NCBI GenBank assembly: GCA_023435895.1
Contig: JAEZLH010000027.1
Coordinates: 248,001-312,000 of the forward strand
DNA from: Bacillota bacterium
GTDB lineage: Bacteria > Bacillota > Clostridia > Lachnospirales > Lachnospiraceae
Direction of reading: 5' to 3'
Length of the DNA stretch: 64,000 bases
The translations under genes and the position numbers were made by a program. The notes under the pieces were generated by a model, which did not search any database, was not told where the DNA came from, and saw only the letters and a list, made by a program, of their open reading frames with translations. Position 1 is the first letter of the stretch. Every line of letters begins with the position of its first letter. Below are positions 63,664 to 64,000 of this stretch, one piece after another.

Positions 63664-64000
63664 TTATTGAACGTAGATAGAATTTACGATATATTCTGCA
63701 GTTTTTGATAAGGTTGGAGCATCACCACCATCAACTACTACAAAATTTACTTCATATTCACCCATATTAAACACATAAAGAGATAATTTTGACTTCTCAT
63801 CATCCATGGTCAATGTATATTCCAACTTGAGTGCATTGCCATGACTTGATAAGTAGTTACTTTGTTTGAAATTTGTTACTGAAACACCAAAGCCTGACAT
63901 ATATGCATATGAAGATTTGAGACCTTCTTCTGATATTTCATGCTCATTGAATAACTTATTCTTGAAGGTATAATAATCAGTTGAAGGTTTTCCAGTCTTT
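63664..64000 (-). CDS. Third Big_2-family paralogue, C-terminal fragment
   Basis: An open frame runs from the window edge to a stop at 63664 (about 112 residues). It aligns with the C-terminal domain of the two neighbours: KTGKPSTDYYTFKNKLFNEH, then NYLSSHGNALKLEYTL, and the end AEYIVNSIYVQ. Its N-terminal part, presumably with Big_2 repeats, lies beyond the window. The internal ATG at 63900 is not the start. Confidence 0.8.
   Translation of the reverse strand, partial: KTGKPSTDYYTFKNKLFNEHEISEEGLKSSYAYMSGFGVSVTNFKQSNYLSSHGNALKLEYTLTMDDEKSKLSLYVFNMGEYEVNFVVVDGGDAPTLSKTAEYIVNSIYVQ

Overview
The window is a low-GC, gene-dense chromosomal segment from an anaerobic Firmicute, most likely a Lachnospiraceae (Clostridium cluster XIVa) relative of Lachnoclostridium/Anaerocolumna. 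The assignment rests on gene order typical of Clostridia (tepA-ylzJ-ftsK/spoIIIE; TIGR03960-DUF2344-rng-rplU-prp-rpmA-obg-yhbY-nadD-yqeK-rsfS), a T-box thrS leader, pyrB next to pyrI, formate-tetrahydrofolate ligase and AGGAGG-type ribosome binding sites. No phage, transposase, rRNA, tRNA or CRISPR array is visible.

Layout. 1-7 kb: end of pnp, an M16 peptidase, an AIM24-like protein, a LacX-type mutarotase and a large secreted Big_2-repeat protein. 7-13 kb: T-box and thrS, a 50-residue basic protein, and a dCache-HAMP-GGDEF-EAL protein whose GGDEF half is degenerate. 13-19 kb: TepA-like protease with a heptapeptide repeat, YlzJ-like protein, FtsK/SpoIIIE and twin RimK-like ATP-grasp enzymes. 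19-26.6 kb: MerR regulator with a divergent MATE pump, HAD phosphatase, fhs, an SOD-like protein and pyrBI. 26.6-28 kb: a gene-free stretch holding a 56-bp tandem array. 28-31 kb: SWIM/SNF2 helicase.

31.5-39 kb is the most notable locus: NADH dehydrogenase (NDH-2) fused to a membrane domain, polyprenyl synthase, UbiA prenyltransferase, a two-repeat lipoprotein, ApbE, a NusG_II protein and a Gx-transporter protein. This matches, gene for gene, the flavin-based extracellular electron transfer (EET) set of Listeria (ndh2, dmkB, dmkA, pplA, fmnB, eetA, eetB). Electrons would pass from NADH through a dedicated quinone pool to EetAB and then to a flavinylated surface lipoprotein.

39.6-47 kb: birA, a zinc-ribbon membrane protein, tyrS, and kdpDE without the Kdp pump. 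47-57.5 kb: radical SAM/DUF2344/RNase G genes (with a candidate structured RNA before rng), a YbaK-type deacylase, and the L21-Prp-L27, Obg, YhbY, NadD, YqeK, RsfS ribosome and NAD cluster. 57.5-64 kb: lexA, a YneA-like LysM protein with two LexA boxes at a consensus promoter, and three paralogous Big_2 surface proteins, the last cut by the window end.

Start codons were chosen by Shine-Dalgarno spacing. All functions are family-level assignments made by reading the sequence; no database search was run.
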